In this document: positions 17,358 to 25,774 of the stretch, in pieces | Layout: each line of letters begins with the position of its first letter | How positions within the stretch are numbered: the first letter of the stretch is position 1 | Source: Gammaproteobacteria bacterium | GTDB taxonomy: Bacteria > Pseudomonadota > Gammaproteobacteria > GCA-001735895 | DNA length: 38,094 bases | NCBI GenBank assembly: GCA_024763505.1 | Contig: JANTFI010000013.1 | Coordinates: forward strand, 1 to 38,094 | Direction: 5' to 3' | The notes under the pieces: generated by a model | What the model was told of the DNA's origin: nothing | The model's input: the letters and a program-made list of their open reading frames with translations, nothing else | Databases searched by the model: none | Position numbers and translations under genes: made by a program

Positions 17358-18767
17358 ATGCATTCTTGTTCTCGTTTTGTCTTGCGGTTGTCGCTTTTGT
17401 GGCTGTTGCCATTGCAGGTTTTTGCCAATACCGAAGCATCGCTGCAACCACTGGATCTAACCGGCAGCACGGTCGGCACGGCAGCCTTGCTGGTGTTTGC
17501 GCTGGCCTATCTGCTGGTGATGGCCGAAGAATATACCAACCTGAGAAAATCCAAGCCGGTGATTATCTCGGCCGGACTGATCTGGGCCATGATTGCGGTG
17601 ACGTATCATGCCTATCCGGAGCTGGTGCATTTGCCTGAGCAAGCGGTGCGGCACAACCTGCTGGAATATGCCGAATTGATGCTGTTTTTGCTGGTCGCGA
17701 TGACCTATATCAACTCGATGGAGGAGTTGCGCGTGTTTGAAGCCCTGCGCGCGCGGCTGGTCAGTTCTGGGTTGGGATTCCGCGCCTTGTTCTGGGTCAC
17801 CGGTGGCATGGCTTTTTTCATTTCGCCGGTGGCCGACAACCTGACCACAGCGCTGCTGATGTGTGCGGTCGTGCTGGCGGTGGGCGGCGACAACCAGCGC
17901 TTTGTTTTGCTCGCTTGCATCAACATCGTGGTGGCGGCCAATGCCGGCGGGGCTTTTTCGCCGTTTGGTGATATCACTACGCTGATGGTCTGGCAGAAAG
18001 GAATGGTCGAGTTTTATCAATTCTTCGATCTGTTCCTGCCTTCTGCAGTCAATTTTCTGGTGCCAGCGCTGATCATGAATTTTGCGATTCCCGATCAGAA
18101 ACCTGAATCCGGGGAAGACCATGTCGTGATGGCGATCGGTGCGCGGCGGGTGATCGGATTGTTTTTGCTGACCATAATAACCGCGGTTTCGTTTCATAAC
18201 TTTCTCTATCTTCCGCCGGTTATCGGCATGCTGACCGGTCTTGGTTTTTTGCAGATCTTCGGCTTTTATCTGAAGAAAACCCATCATGCGCATTATGAAC
18301 AAACTGATGATGTGGGTAATGTGGTGGCCTTTGATATATTTCGGCCAGTGGCTCGCGCCGAATGGGATACCCTGCTGTTTTTCTACGGTGTAGTAGCCAG
18401 CGTCGGCGGACTGGGTTTTATGGGCTATCTGGCACTGGCTTCGGAAACCATGTACCTGCAATGGGGTGCGACCGAGGCCAATATCGCAGTCGGTTTGATG
18501 TCGGCCATTGTGGATAATATTCCGGTCATGTTCGCGGTCTTGTCGATGAATCCGGAAATGTCGCACGGCCAGTGGTTGCTGGTGACGCTGACAGCCGGGG
18601 TTGGTGGTTCATTGCTGTCGATCGGTTCGGCCGCCGGGGTCGCGCTGATGGGGCAGGCGCGTGGCAAGTACACCTTTTTCGGTCATCTGAAATGGATGCC
18701 GGTGGTTGCGCTGGGTTATGCCGCCAGTATCGCAACCCATCTGTGGTTGAATGCCGATCTGTTCTGA
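17358..18767 (+). CDS. nhaD: NhaD-type Na+/H+ antiporter
   Basis: 469 aa inner-membrane antiporter of the ion-transporter superfamily. It expels sodium in exchange for protons and is common in marine and haloalkaliphilic bacteria. An N-terminal signal-like segment (LRLSLLWLLPLQVFA) precedes about 11 TM segments. NhaD-typical stretches are LLVAMTYINSMEE, ISPVADNLTTALLMC, ANAGGAFSPFGDITTLMVW and SAIVDNIPVMFAVLSM. The paired Asp/Asn-containing hairpins (PVADNLTTA, VDNIPVM) are the likely ion site. It lies 149 bp after the SLC13 gene with its own promoter candidate. A sodium gradient link between the two transporters is plausible but inferred. Confidence 0.93.
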   Translation: MHSCSRFVLRLSLLWLLPLQVFANTEASLQPLDLTGSTVGTAALLVFALAYLLVMAEEYTNLRKSKPVIISAGLIWAMIAVTYHAYPELVHLPEQAVRHNLLEYAELMLFLLVAMTYINSMEELRVFEALRARLVSSGLGFRALFWVTGGMAFFISPVADNLTTALLMCAVVLAVGGDNQRFVLLACINIVVAANAGGAFSPFGDITTLMVWQKGMVEFYQFFDLFLPSAVNFLVPALIMNFAIPDQKPESGEDHVVMAIGARRVIGLFLLTIITAVSFHNFLYLPPVIGMLTGLGFLQIFGFYLKKTHHAHYEQTDDVGNVVAFDIFRPVARAEWDTLLFFYGVVASVGGLGFMGYLALASETMYLQWGATEANIAVGLMSAIVDNIPVMFAVLSMNPEMSHGQWLLVTLTAGVGGSLLSIGSAAGVALMGQARGKYTFFGHLKWMPVVALGYAASIATHLWLNADLF

Positions 18768-18985
18768 CCGGATGCTTGTGCGAGTCGTAGGCCGATAACC
18801 AATAAAGCGATGCCGGTCGCAGGCTGTGCCGCAACCAAGCCTCAATTGGCGAAGCGATCTCGGATGCCGAAACTTGCCTGCACCCTGATCTATCGTTCAG
18901 GTTATACCGCCCGATAGCCAGGGCCAGCAAGGTATTCTCACATCTTCAGCAGAACTGTTCAGGGCACGCGCAATCGTACAATCGG

Positions 18986-20728
18986 TCAGGGGCATTCATC
19001 AAAGATTTGCGCACGACAGCTTTGGCAAATATCGTGATCGAGCCGCGAGTAGATATAGTGAATCGCCTGCGCTTTGGAGTCGAAAAAATGGGTAGCGCCA
19101 ATATGCCGGATAAAACCGGATTTAGCGGCAAACTCATACACGCTGGGCTTGAGTCCGACGAAATACAATCCTCCGCCCATCGATTTCAGTCGCTGTTGTT
19201 CATTCGCCAGCGCCTCTGCGCCGGCCAGATCAATGAAATTGATTCCAGAAGCCTCGATCAGGATATGGAAAACGCGTTCATTTTCGGCAATGGCGCTAAG
19301 ACGGTTCTGGATATGATTGATCGAGCCAAAATAAATCGACATATCGATGCGGATAATTTTCAACTGCGGGCATTGTTTGACCGGTTTTACATCAATGGAC
19401 ACCAGCTTGCGATTCGGCGTGCCCGGCTCGTCATCGAAAGACAGGGTCGGGATCTGCGGGGTTGAGGTTTTTGCCAGAAAGAAAATCAGTGACAGCAAAA
19501 CCCCCATGTAAATGGCAAATTCCAGCTCCAGAAACAAGGTGGCCAGAAAGGTCGTGATCAGGATCGCGGATTCCGATTTGCTGATCAGCAGGGTCTTTTT
19601 GATATGGTGGAAATCTACCAGGTTGTAAGCCACCAGCATGATCACTCCGCCCATCGCGGCGATTGGCAGATAGGCGGTCAGCGGAGCGATCAACAACACG
19701 ATCAGCATCAGTGACAGCGCAGCAAAAATGGCCGAAAGAGGTGTTTTGGCACCGGCATCATAGTTGATGCCGGAGCGGGTAAAGGAACCGGAACCGGCAT
19801 AACTGGAAAAGAAACTGCCACCCATGTTGGACAAGCCCTGACCGATGAATTCCTGATTAGCATCGATGCGCTGGTTCGATTTGGTCGCCACCGCGCGGCT
19901 GATGGAGACCGCTTCGATCAAACCGAGTAATGCGACCGCAAAGGCTTCCGGCGCCAGTAATTTGATGTTTTCCATGCTCAGGTCCGGGCCCGACAGGGGC
20001 GGCAGGTGGGCGGGAATCTCGCCGACCAGTTTAATGCCATCGGTGTAATCCTTGAAGATCAGTGCGAGCAGGCTGCCGACGACCATGCCGGCCAGCAGGT
20101 TGGGCATGCGGGGCAGGTATTTTTTCACCAGCAACGCGGTCAGCAGCGTCACCGCGCCGATGATCAGCAAGTAGATATTGACCTGGTCGAAGTCACGGAA
20201 AATATCCATCCAGGTGTGCAAAAAGGTTTCTCCTTTGGGTACGAAAATACCGGTAATGCTTTTGATCTGGCTGGTCGCGATCAAAATGGCAGCCCCGGCA
20301 GTAAAACCGATTACTACGGTGTGCGAGACGAAATTGACCAGCGTGCCGAGCCGGGCAACGCCAAAACCGAATTGCCAGGCGCCGGCGAGAAAAGTCATGG
20401 TCAATGCCAGATTGACGAATTCAGGGGATCCCGGTTCGGCGTAATGGCTGATGGCGGAAAAAACCACAATCGATATGGCCGTGGTCGGACCTGAAACCAG
20501 ATGCAATGAAGAACCGAACAAGGCTGCAATGATCGGTGTGACCATAGCTGTGTAGAGACCATATTCCGGGGGCAGGCCGGCAATGGTGGCAAAGGCAACG
20601 CCCTGCGGCAACACGATGACCGCTCCGGTCAGGCCGGCCAGAAAATCTGCTTTCAGCGTATCCCGATTGACCAGATGCATCCATTTGAGGAAAGGGAAAA
20701 AGTTGATCAGACGCTGTTTAAGAGTCAT
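18986..20728 (-). CDS. SulP-family anion permease with STAS domain
   Basis: 580 aa. The N-terminal Sulfate_transp domain (about 25-400) includes GLTGAVIVLPQGVAFATIAGLPPEYGLY (the family signature near TM1-2) and SSYAGSGSFTRSGINYDAGAKT. A cytoplasmic STAS domain follows (about 440-555; strand-helix IIRIDMSIYFGS and the ASGINFIDLAGAEAL loop). SulP proteins carry sulfate, bicarbonate or other anions, often with Na+ or H+. In an autotroph both sulfate and bicarbonate are reasonable. The C-terminus has an unusual cysteine-rich tail (HDICQSCRAQIFDECP). It is convergent with nhaD; 218 bp between them hold no clear terminator. The start ATG is preceded by a CCGGG-T-CCCGG palindrome instead of a plain ribosome site. 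Confidence 0.92.
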   Translation of the reverse strand: MTLKQRLINFFPFLKWMHLVNRDTLKADFLAGLTGAVIVLPQGVAFATIAGLPPEYGLYTAMVTPIIAALFGSSLHLVSGPTTAISIVVFSAISHYAEPGSPEFVNLALTMTFLAGAWQFGFGVARLGTLVNFVSHTVVIGFTAGAAILIATSQIKSITGIFVPKGETFLHTWMDIFRDFDQVNIYLLIIGAVTLLTALLVKKYLPRMPNLLAGMVVGSLLALIFKDYTDGIKLVGEIPAHLPPLSGPDLSMENIKLLAPEAFAVALLGLIEAVSISRAVATKSNQRIDANQEFIGQGLSNMGGSFFSSYAGSGSFTRSGINYDAGAKTPLSAIFAALSLMLIVLLIAPLTAYLPIAAMGGVIMLVAYNLVDFHHIKKTLLISKSESAILITTFLATLFLELEFAIYMGVLLSLIFFLAKTSTPQIPTLSFDDEPGTPNRKLVSIDVKPVKQCPQLKIIRIDMSIYFGSINHIQNRLSAIAENERVFHILIEASGINFIDLAGAEALANEQQRLKSMGGGLYFVGLKPSVYEFAAKSGFIRHIGATHFFDSKAQAIHYIYSRLDHDICQSCRAQIFDECP

Positions 20729-20770
20729 GCCGGGTCCCGGAATTTTGGAGTAAAGATAATAAAAGGATAG

Positions 20771-20790
20771 CAGTCCGGAAAAACGGACTG
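20771..20790 (-). other. Hairpin in the sulP leader
   Basis: Perfect 7-bp arms CAGTCCG and CGGACTG with a 6-nt loop. If sulP starts at the -10 candidate at 20803-20808, this hairpin is near the 5' end of its mRNA, about 43 nt before the ATG. It could stabilise or control the transcript. Confidence 0.4.
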
Positions 20791-20815
20791 TGAAGACGCC
20801 AAATTATAACCTTAA

Positions 20816-20843
20816 TTGCTGTAAGTTTGTAGTAATTTATAAT
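20816..20843 (+). promoter_or_regulatory. Orphan plus-strand sigma-70-like promoter
   Basis: TTGCTG (20816-20821), 16-nt spacer and a perfect TATAAT (20838-20843). It points away from sulP and toward the 3' end of the arginase gene, where no plus-strand gene follows for over 2 kb. It could make a small RNA, or be chance in AT-rich DNA. Confidence 0.35.
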
Positions 20844-21007
20844 ATAAGGAGAGTCTTAAATAGATAAGAAATTAACCCGGATTAACAGAAATGAGCGCCA
20901 GCGAATGACGGCGGGATTATGTTCGTGATTCGCGCTTGGTGATGTTTATTCGGGATGAATCCTTGGAAGGGCTGGGATAATCAAATTGATAGGAAATGGT
21001 AGGCAAG

Positions 21008-21928
21008 CTATAGAATTGTCTGTCCAAATGCACTTTGAATCAGCGCAACAGTGTTTTCCGCCGACTGGTTGCCGCGGTCGAGAAACGGATTCAGTTCAAC
21101 CACTTCCATCGACCGCATGGCCTGGCTGTCAGCACAATATTCGAGCAGCAAATGGGCTTCCCGAAAATTGACTCCGCCCGGGACCAGCGTGCCGGAGCCG
21201 GGAATCACCGATGGGTCGCAGCCATCGACATCGAAACTGAGGTGGAACCCCGCGGTATCCCGGGTCACGATCTCGATCGCCTGGCGGCTGATCGCTGCCA
21301 TGCCCTGTTCATCGATATCGCGCATGGTGAAGACATGAATGCCCGACCGGTTAATCATTTCGCGCTCGCGGGCGTCGATATCACGAATACCGATCAGCAC
21401 GGTATGCTCGGGGCGCACCTTGGGGTGAAATTCAAGAATATCGCGTAAATGCTCATCGCCGAAACCGAGCAAGTGAGCCAGCGGCATGCCATGAATATTG
21501 CCGCTGGGAGAACTGTCGGGTGTGTTCATATCACCATGTGCATCGAACCAGATCAACCCGATATCCTGCTGTTGCTGGCGGTAATGCGCGGAAACGCCCG
21601 CCACTGAACCCATCGCGATAGAGTGGTCACCGCCAAGGATCAGTGGAAAAAAATCTCTGGACAAGCTGTCTCTTGTGGTATGCGCAAGTTGCGTGCAGAC
21701 CTGCAGGATTTCCGGCTTGAAGTAACTACCGTTTTTTTTCAGCAGGCGAGTTTCCATCGCCGGCACCGGAATATCCATTTCCAGCCCGATGTCGTAACCG
21801 ATGTCGCGTAAATGCTCGCCCAGACCAGCGATACGCAGCGCCGAAGGCCCGGCATCGGTGCCTCGCCTGGAAGCCCCGAGGTCGAGCGGTACCCCGATGA
21901 TTTGAATCGGCTGTGTCGTGATTTTCAT
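21008..21928 (-). CDS. rocF: Arginase
   Basis: 306 aa binuclear-manganese ureohydrolase that splits arginine into ornithine and urea. Metal ligands are in the usual places: GGDHS (H102), WFDAHGDMN (D129, H131, D133) and SFDVDGCDPS (D233, D235). The C-terminal segment MRSMEVVELNP is typical of the family. The length matches bacterial arginases. It starts 9 nt after the ornithine cyclodeaminase stop, so the two form an operon that converts arginine to ornithine and then proline. The divergent Lrp/AsnC gene is the probable regulator. Agmatinase is less likely given the overall arginase-type sequence. Confidence 0.95.
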   Translation of the reverse strand: MKITTQPIQIIGVPLDLGASRRGTDAGPSALRIAGLGEHLRDIGYDIGLEMDIPVPAMETRLLKKNGSYFKPEILQVCTQLAHTTRDSLSRDFFPLILGGDHSIAMGSVAGVSAHYRQQQQDIGLIWFDAHGDMNTPDSSPSGNIHGMPLAHLLGFGDEHLRDILEFHPKVRPEHTVLIGIRDIDAREREMINRSGIHVFTMRDIDEQGMAAISRQAIEIVTRDTAGFHLSFDVDGCDPSVIPGSGTLVPGGVNFREAHLLLEYCADSQAMRSMEVVELNPFLDRGNQSAENTVALIQSAFGQTIL

Positions 21929-21937
21929 CAGGTTTTC

Positions 21938-22978
21938 TCAGGCGGCCCGGTGCTGATGACTCTTGTTGCGGGTTAGCGCAAACAAGTCTTTCGGATCGTC
22001 CAGTTGAGGCGTCAGGTCTATTTCCTGACCGATGCCATGTTCGAGGCTGAGTCGGTACAGGTAGTTGAGCACTGAAAAATCTTCCAGTGCGAAACCGACC
22101 GAGTCAAAAATCGTGATTTGCCGATCGTCATCGCGCCCGGACGCCTGACCGTTCAGTACTTGCCACAATTCGGTCACCGGGTAATCCATCGCGAGTTGCT
22201 GGATGTCGCCTTCGATGCGGGTTTGCGGCTCGTACTCAACAAAAATCTTGCCCCGGTGCAAAACTTCGGCCTGGAGTTCGGTCTTGCCCGGGCAGTCTCC
22301 GCCGATTGCATTGATATGCATGCCGGGTTCGACCATTTCATCGGTCAGGATCGTGGCCCATGTCTTGTCGGCGGTAATGGTCGAGACGATATCGACCCCG
22401 CGCACCGTTTCGGCGGCCGAGTCAAACGCAGATACTTTCAGTTGCGGATAGGCAGCCAGATTGCGTTGCAGCTTGGCCATCGCCTGACGATCGATGTCAT
22501 GAATATGCAATTGGTCGATGCCGAGCAACTGGTGAAAGGCAATTGCCTGAAATTCACTTTGCGCGCCACAACCGATCATCGCCATGCTGCGCGAATCGGC
22601 GCGCGCCAATGCCCGCGCGGCCATGACCGAGGTGGCTGCGGTGCGTAACGCGGTTGACAATGTCAGTTCTGACAGCAGCAGCGGATAACCGGTTTCGACT
22701 TCGGCCAACGCGCCAAAAGCCATCACGGTAGAAAGACCGCGTGCAGTATTGGACGGGTGGCCATTGACGTATTTGAAACCATACAACTGGTCATTGCTGA
22801 CCGGCATCAATTCGATGACGCCGATTTCGCTATGACTGGCCAGCCGTGCAGATTTTTCGAAATCTGGCCATTGTTTGAAATTTGCGATCAACTCGTCTTC
22901 CAGTTGTTTCAGAAACAGGTCGATTCCGACCTGCTCGATGAGTTTTCCTACGCTGTCGATATCGATAAAACGGGTCAT
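21938..22978 (-). CDS. Ornithine cyclodeaminase
   Basis: 346 aa NAD-dependent enzyme of the OCD/mu-crystallin family that turns ornithine into proline and ammonia. A frame from a GTG at 22990 exists, but GGAG 7 nt before the ATG at 22978 decides the start. The Rossmann segment is MAMIGCGAQSEFQAIAF, followed by an acidic residue in IHDIDR. The GFKYVNGHPSN segment fits the substrate-binding lysine region and HINAIGGDCPGKTEL is the strong OCD signature. Upstream of arginase by 9 nt. Together they release nitrogen and make proline from arginine; the product could also serve as an osmolyte (inference). Confidence 0.93.
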   Translation of the reverse strand: MTRFIDIDSVGKLIEQVGIDLFLKQLEDELIANFKQWPDFEKSARLASHSEIGVIELMPVSNDQLYGFKYVNGHPSNTARGLSTVMAFGALAEVETGYPLLLSELTLSTALRTAATSVMAARALARADSRSMAMIGCGAQSEFQAIAFHQLLGIDQLHIHDIDRQAMAKLQRNLAAYPQLKVSAFDSAAETVRGVDIVSTITADKTWATILTDEMVEPGMHINAIGGDCPGKTELQAEVLHRGKIFVEYEPQTRIEGDIQQLAMDYPVTELWQVLNGQASGRDDDRQITIFDSVGFALEDFSVLNYLYRLSLEHGIGQEIDLTPQLDDPKDLFALTRNKSHQHRAA

Positions 22979-23066
22979 GCTTTTCTCCACTGGTGATCGG
23001 GTGACAGGTTCATTATGGTGGCCGGTTTGTTGAGAGAAAAGATCACATTTCGTTTCAATCTGAATA

Positions 23067-23086
23067 TAATCATTACAAAATGATTA
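23067..23086. promoter_or_regulatory. Inverted repeat upstream of the AsnC-type regulator
   Basis: TAATCAT and ATGATTA, perfect 7-bp arms 6 nt apart, in the AT-rich gap between ornithine cyclodeaminase and the regulator. It overlaps the upstream in-frame ATG at 23080, which argues that translation starts at 23101 and that this is an operator. Lrp/AsnC binding is inferred. Confidence 0.45.
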
Positions 23087-23100
23087 AGCAGGCTGACAAT

Positions 23101-23526
23101 ATGCTACAACTGGATTCTACCGATCAGAAATTGATCGCGATTTTACGCAAACAGGCGCGCACTCCGGTGGTCGATCTGGCCAAGAAACTCGGGGTTTCGC
23201 GTGCCACCGTGCAAAACCGCATGAAGCGCCTGGAGCGCAACGGCATCATTCAAGGCTATACCATCAAACTCAAGCCGCAGGCCGAGCAGAATCCGATCCG
23301 GGCGCTGATGACGGTGGCGGTCGAAGGTAAAAAGGCGCGTCAGGTGATTACCGCAATGAGTGGCTGTCCGGAAATCGTCGCATTGCACAATACCAATGGT
23401 CGTTGGGATATCGTCGCCGAGATTCGCACCGATTCACTGGAGTCCTTCAATCGTTTGCTCGGCGATGTGCGCTTGATCGACGGGGTGTCCTCTACTGAAA
23501 CCAGCCTGTTGCTGGAAAGTCTGTAA
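23101..23526 (+). CDS. Lrp/AsnC-family transcriptional regulator
   Basis: 141 aa from the ATG at 23101 (an upstream in-frame ATG at 23080 would add 7 residues). An N-terminal winged helix (LDSTDQKLIAILRKQARTP, then the recognition helix SRATVQNRMKRLE) is followed by a C-terminal RAM ligand/oligomerisation domain with NGRWDIVAEIR. Such proteins sense amino acids and assemble as octamers. Its divergent position to the ornithine cyclodeaminase-arginase operon suggests arginine or ornithine as effector. Confidence 0.92.
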   Translation: MLQLDSTDQKLIAILRKQARTPVVDLAKKLGVSRATVQNRMKRLERNGIIQGYTIKLKPQAEQNPIRALMTVAVEGKKARQVITAMSGCPEIVALHNTNGRWDIVAEIRTDSLESFNRLLGDVRLIDGVSSTETSLLLESL

Positions 23527-23527
23527 T

Positions 23528-23759
23528 TTGCCAAGGGCGACCCAGGCACGGGTTATCAAAAAAAATTGGTTATCCGGGTGGTCACGAAGACTCGCTGAGA
23601 ACAATGGAGATGCCTGCCGCGCCTGTCACGGCAAGAATGTTGAAGGCAACGTGTTATCGCGCCGCTACCGACCGGGCGCTGAATCGGGAACATGGCAATG
23701 TCAAGGTGGGCATAGGCGATTTTATCACCTGTAGGCTGTGTCATGAAAACAAGCTGTAG
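23528..23759 (+). pseudogene. Frameshifted relic of a diheme c-type cytochrome
   Basis: Just after the AsnC gene, one frame reads NNGDACRACHGKNVEGNVLSR with a heme-c CXXCH at 23615-23629. The frame then loses the pattern. One base further on, a second frame reads ATDRALNREHGNVKVG, then ITCRLCHENKL and a stop at 23757-23759, with a second CXXCH at 23730-23744. Joined across a one-base shift near 23655, this looks like the C-terminus of small diheme cytochromes (CxACHG, a GxVLSR segment, then CxxCH near the end). No start, signal peptide or N-terminal part is recognisable, so it is probably a decayed fragment. A sequencing error could explain the shift but not the missing N-terminus. Confidence 0.6.
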
Positions 23760-24650
23760 TCAAAGCCCAAGCACCGATAAATCCAGCTTGCCGTCGCGCA
23801 TCGGCGGGCACCAGAAATAACTGCCGGTGAGGGGACGGGTGAAGCTGAACAAGGCATCGGGAATGCCATCATCGAGTCCACACATGCGTTTGAGAATGGC
23901 TTCGAAAGCATCCACGCTGTGCCCGAAAGCGACAAAGTTGAGTCCACCGCTGATGTCATCGGCCCAGGGCATGGATCGGCGCAGGATGAAGGCTTCCGGA
24001 TTGAAACTTTCCTGAGCGCTGCGCTTGACATGGGCCGAGGCCGGTGCTTCCTCAAATTCTTCGTTATTGCTGACGTGGCGACCAAAGGCGTCGTCTTGCT
24101 GTTCTGGGCTGAAACTGTCGAAAAGGTCAAAATCATGCAGCCATTTTTGCACTGCGACAAAACTGCCACCGTCGAGTCCGGCGCCTGCATTGTGCTGAAA
24201 GGCGGCTTTGATGGCATCCTCACCTTGCGGATTTTCTGTGCCATCCTCGTATCCGCTCAGATCCCGGTTGCTATCAAAGGTAAAACTGTCGATGCAGTCA
24301 TCCAGAGCGAAGGTGGGTGAGAGCAGGGATTCCAGTAACCGGCTCTGGTGAAACAGTTCGCCGCGGTCGTCGCCGCGTAACCAGCACCACAGCGCCGACG
24401 GGGTCGAAGGCACCTCGATCGCCGGCGCGGTCAGGGCCGGAAAGGTTTTGAGACCGGCGATACGCTGGCCGAGCGCGAGCACCAGTGAATGACCCAGCCC
24501 GACCACTAAATGATGGCCATCGGAAAGCTCAGCCAGATCGGCCAGACAGTTTTTCAAATCTCCCTCCGATTGCAGGCTGAAGCTGAGAAATCTCGCCATC
24601 GGTGGCAGGTTGTCGAGAATGCCTGTCTGGATAGAATCGATGGAAGTCAT
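23760..24650 (-). CDS. DyP-type heme peroxidase (YfeX-like)
   Basis: 296 aa from the ATG at 24650, with GGA about 9 nt upstream. A longer frame to 24836 adds a basic, poorly conserved extension and is rejected. The DyP signature GxxDG is present as GYEDGTENP (catalytic Asp136). The proximal heme-ligand histidine is probably H207 in SAHVKR, followed by RRSMPW and the C-terminal FSFTRPLTGSYFWCPP. There is no Tat or Sec signal, so it is probably cytoplasmic. DyP peroxidases use hydrogen peroxide on porphyrins or aromatic substrates; no encapsulin or ferrochelatase gene is adjacent. Divergent from prk; its 3' end abuts the cytochrome relic. Confidence 0.9.
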   Translation of the reverse strand: MTSIDSIQTGILDNLPPMARFLSFSLQSEGDLKNCLADLAELSDGHHLVVGLGHSLVLALGQRIAGLKTFPALTAPAIEVPSTPSALWCWLRGDDRGELFHQSRLLESLLSPTFALDDCIDSFTFDSNRDLSGYEDGTENPQGEDAIKAAFQHNAGAGLDGGSFVAVQKWLHDFDLFDSFSPEQQDDAFGRHVSNNEEFEEAPASAHVKRSAQESFNPEAFILRRSMPWADDISGGLNFVAFGHSVDAFEAILKRMCGLDDGIPDALFSFTRPLTGSYFWCPPMRDGKLDLSVLGL

Positions 24651-24853
24651 GGGTTTTCCATTGGTTAAGAAATTTTCTCGAGCATACCTTTTTTCATCGC
24701 CACGGTGTAGCCTGAAGCACTTGGGTCGCCTGCCCCGGCGGTTCAATGCAGATTGTATTCGCCTATAAGCATAGAAAAAGATAGAATAACGGGCCAATTT
24801 TTCCCGGATCCGTCCGCTAGGTCGGCTCCAACTCATTTCGTGAGGATTTTATT
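24651..24853. other. Divergent DyP/prk control region
   Basis: 203 bp between divergent genes. Candidate -10 hexamers for prk (TATAAG near 24760 and TAGAAT near 24782) are present but without good -35 elements. GAGGA 10-14 nt before the prk ATG is its ribosome site. I saw no clear CbbR-type palindrome. Confidence 0.3.
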
Positions 24854-25741
24854 ATGTCAACTAAACACCCGATCGTCGTGGTGACAGGCTCTTCAGGGGC
24901 TGGCACATCTACCGTCAAGAAAGCCTTTGAGCACATTTTCGAACGTGAAAAAATCAACCCGGTAGTGATCGAAGGCGACAGCTTTCATCGATTTGATCGG
25001 GCTGAAATGAAGGTCAAGATGGAAGATGCGGTTCGCGATGGAATCGATTTCAGTCACTTTGGTGCAGAAGCCAATGAATTCGACAAACTGGCCGAACTGT
25101 TCAAAACCTATTCCGAATCCGGCACCGGCAAAAAGCGCTACTACCTGCACAGTGAACCGGAAGCGGTTGAGCACAATGCTCGGCTGAGTATTGATAAAAA
25201 GCCGGGTGAATTCACCCCATGGGAAGATATCCCGTCCGGTACCGATTTGATGTTTTATGAAGGCTTGCATGGTTGTGTCAAGAATGACCAGGTCGATATG
25301 ACCAAACATGTAGATCTCAAGGTCGGCGTAGTGCCGATCGTCAATCTGGAGTGGATCCAGAAAATTCATCGGGATAGCGCAGAGCGCGGCTACAGCGCCG
25401 ATGTCATCGTCGATACCATTTTGCGACGCATGCCTGATTACATCAAATACATCACACCGCAGTTTTCTCAGACTGATATCAACTTCCAGCGGGTATCTAC
25501 CGTCGATACCTCCAACCCGTTTATTGCGCGTGATATTCCGACCCCGGATGAAAGTTTTGTAGTGATTCGTTTCAAGGACCCGAAGAAATTCGACACCGAC
25601 TTTCCTTACCTGCTGAACATGATCCATGATTCTTTCATGTCGCGCCGCAACACCATCGTGGTGCCGGGTGGCAAGATGGGTCTGGCGATGGAAGTGATAT
25701 TAACGCCGATCATCCACCGCATGCTGGAGCAGCGCGGCTAA
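24854..25741 (+). CDS. prkB: Phosphoribulokinase (proteobacterial class)
   Basis: 295 aa kinase that phosphorylates ribulose-5-phosphate to ribulose-1,5-bisphosphate for RuBisCO, the Calvin-cycle step that marks autotrophy. The P-loop is GSSGAGTSTV (12-21). EGDSFHRFDR follows as the substrate segment, then the conserved YEGLHG and RRMPDYIKYI, with VPGGKMGLAMEVILTP near the C-terminus. Length and sequence fit the octameric, NADH-activated PRK of proteobacteria rather than the redox-regulated plant/cyanobacterial type. No other Calvin-cycle gene is in the window. It ends at a strong terminator. Confidence 0.97.
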   Translation: MSTKHPIVVVTGSSGAGTSTVKKAFEHIFEREKINPVVIEGDSFHRFDRAEMKVKMEDAVRDGIDFSHFGAEANEFDKLAELFKTYSESGTGKKRYYLHSEPEAVEHNARLSIDKKPGEFTPWEDIPSGTDLMFYEGLHGCVKNDQVDMTKHVDLKVGVVPIVNLEWIQKIHRDSAERGYSADVIVDTILRRMPDYIKYITPQFSQTDINFQRVSTVDTSNPFIARDIPTPDESFVVIRFKDPKKFDTDFPYLLNMIHDSFMSRRNTIVVPGGKMGLAMEVILTPIIHRMLEQRG

Positions 25742-25774
25742 GTCTGCGTTAACCGCATGCTGATACTACACTGC

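Larger units (their letters stand above)
20729..21007. other. 279-bp gap between sulP and arginase genes
   Basis: Contains an 11-nt GC palindrome just before the sulP ATG, a hairpin at 20771-20790, an ATTATA (-10 TATAAT on the minus strand, 20803-20808) that may serve sulP, and a well-formed plus-strand promoter at 20816-20843. No ORF longer than a few codons follows that plus-strand promoter. Confidence 0.5.

Noticed and set aside
17457..18566. A 369-codon minus-strand frame opposite nhaD
   Set aside because: Low-complexity His/Gln/Arg product, antisense to a clear membrane antiporter; a codon-bias shadow.
24651..24836. N-terminal extension of the DyP peroxidase up to 24836
   Set aside because: The extension is basic and unlike DyP N-termini; the ATG at 24650 has a ribosome site and gives the family-typical length.
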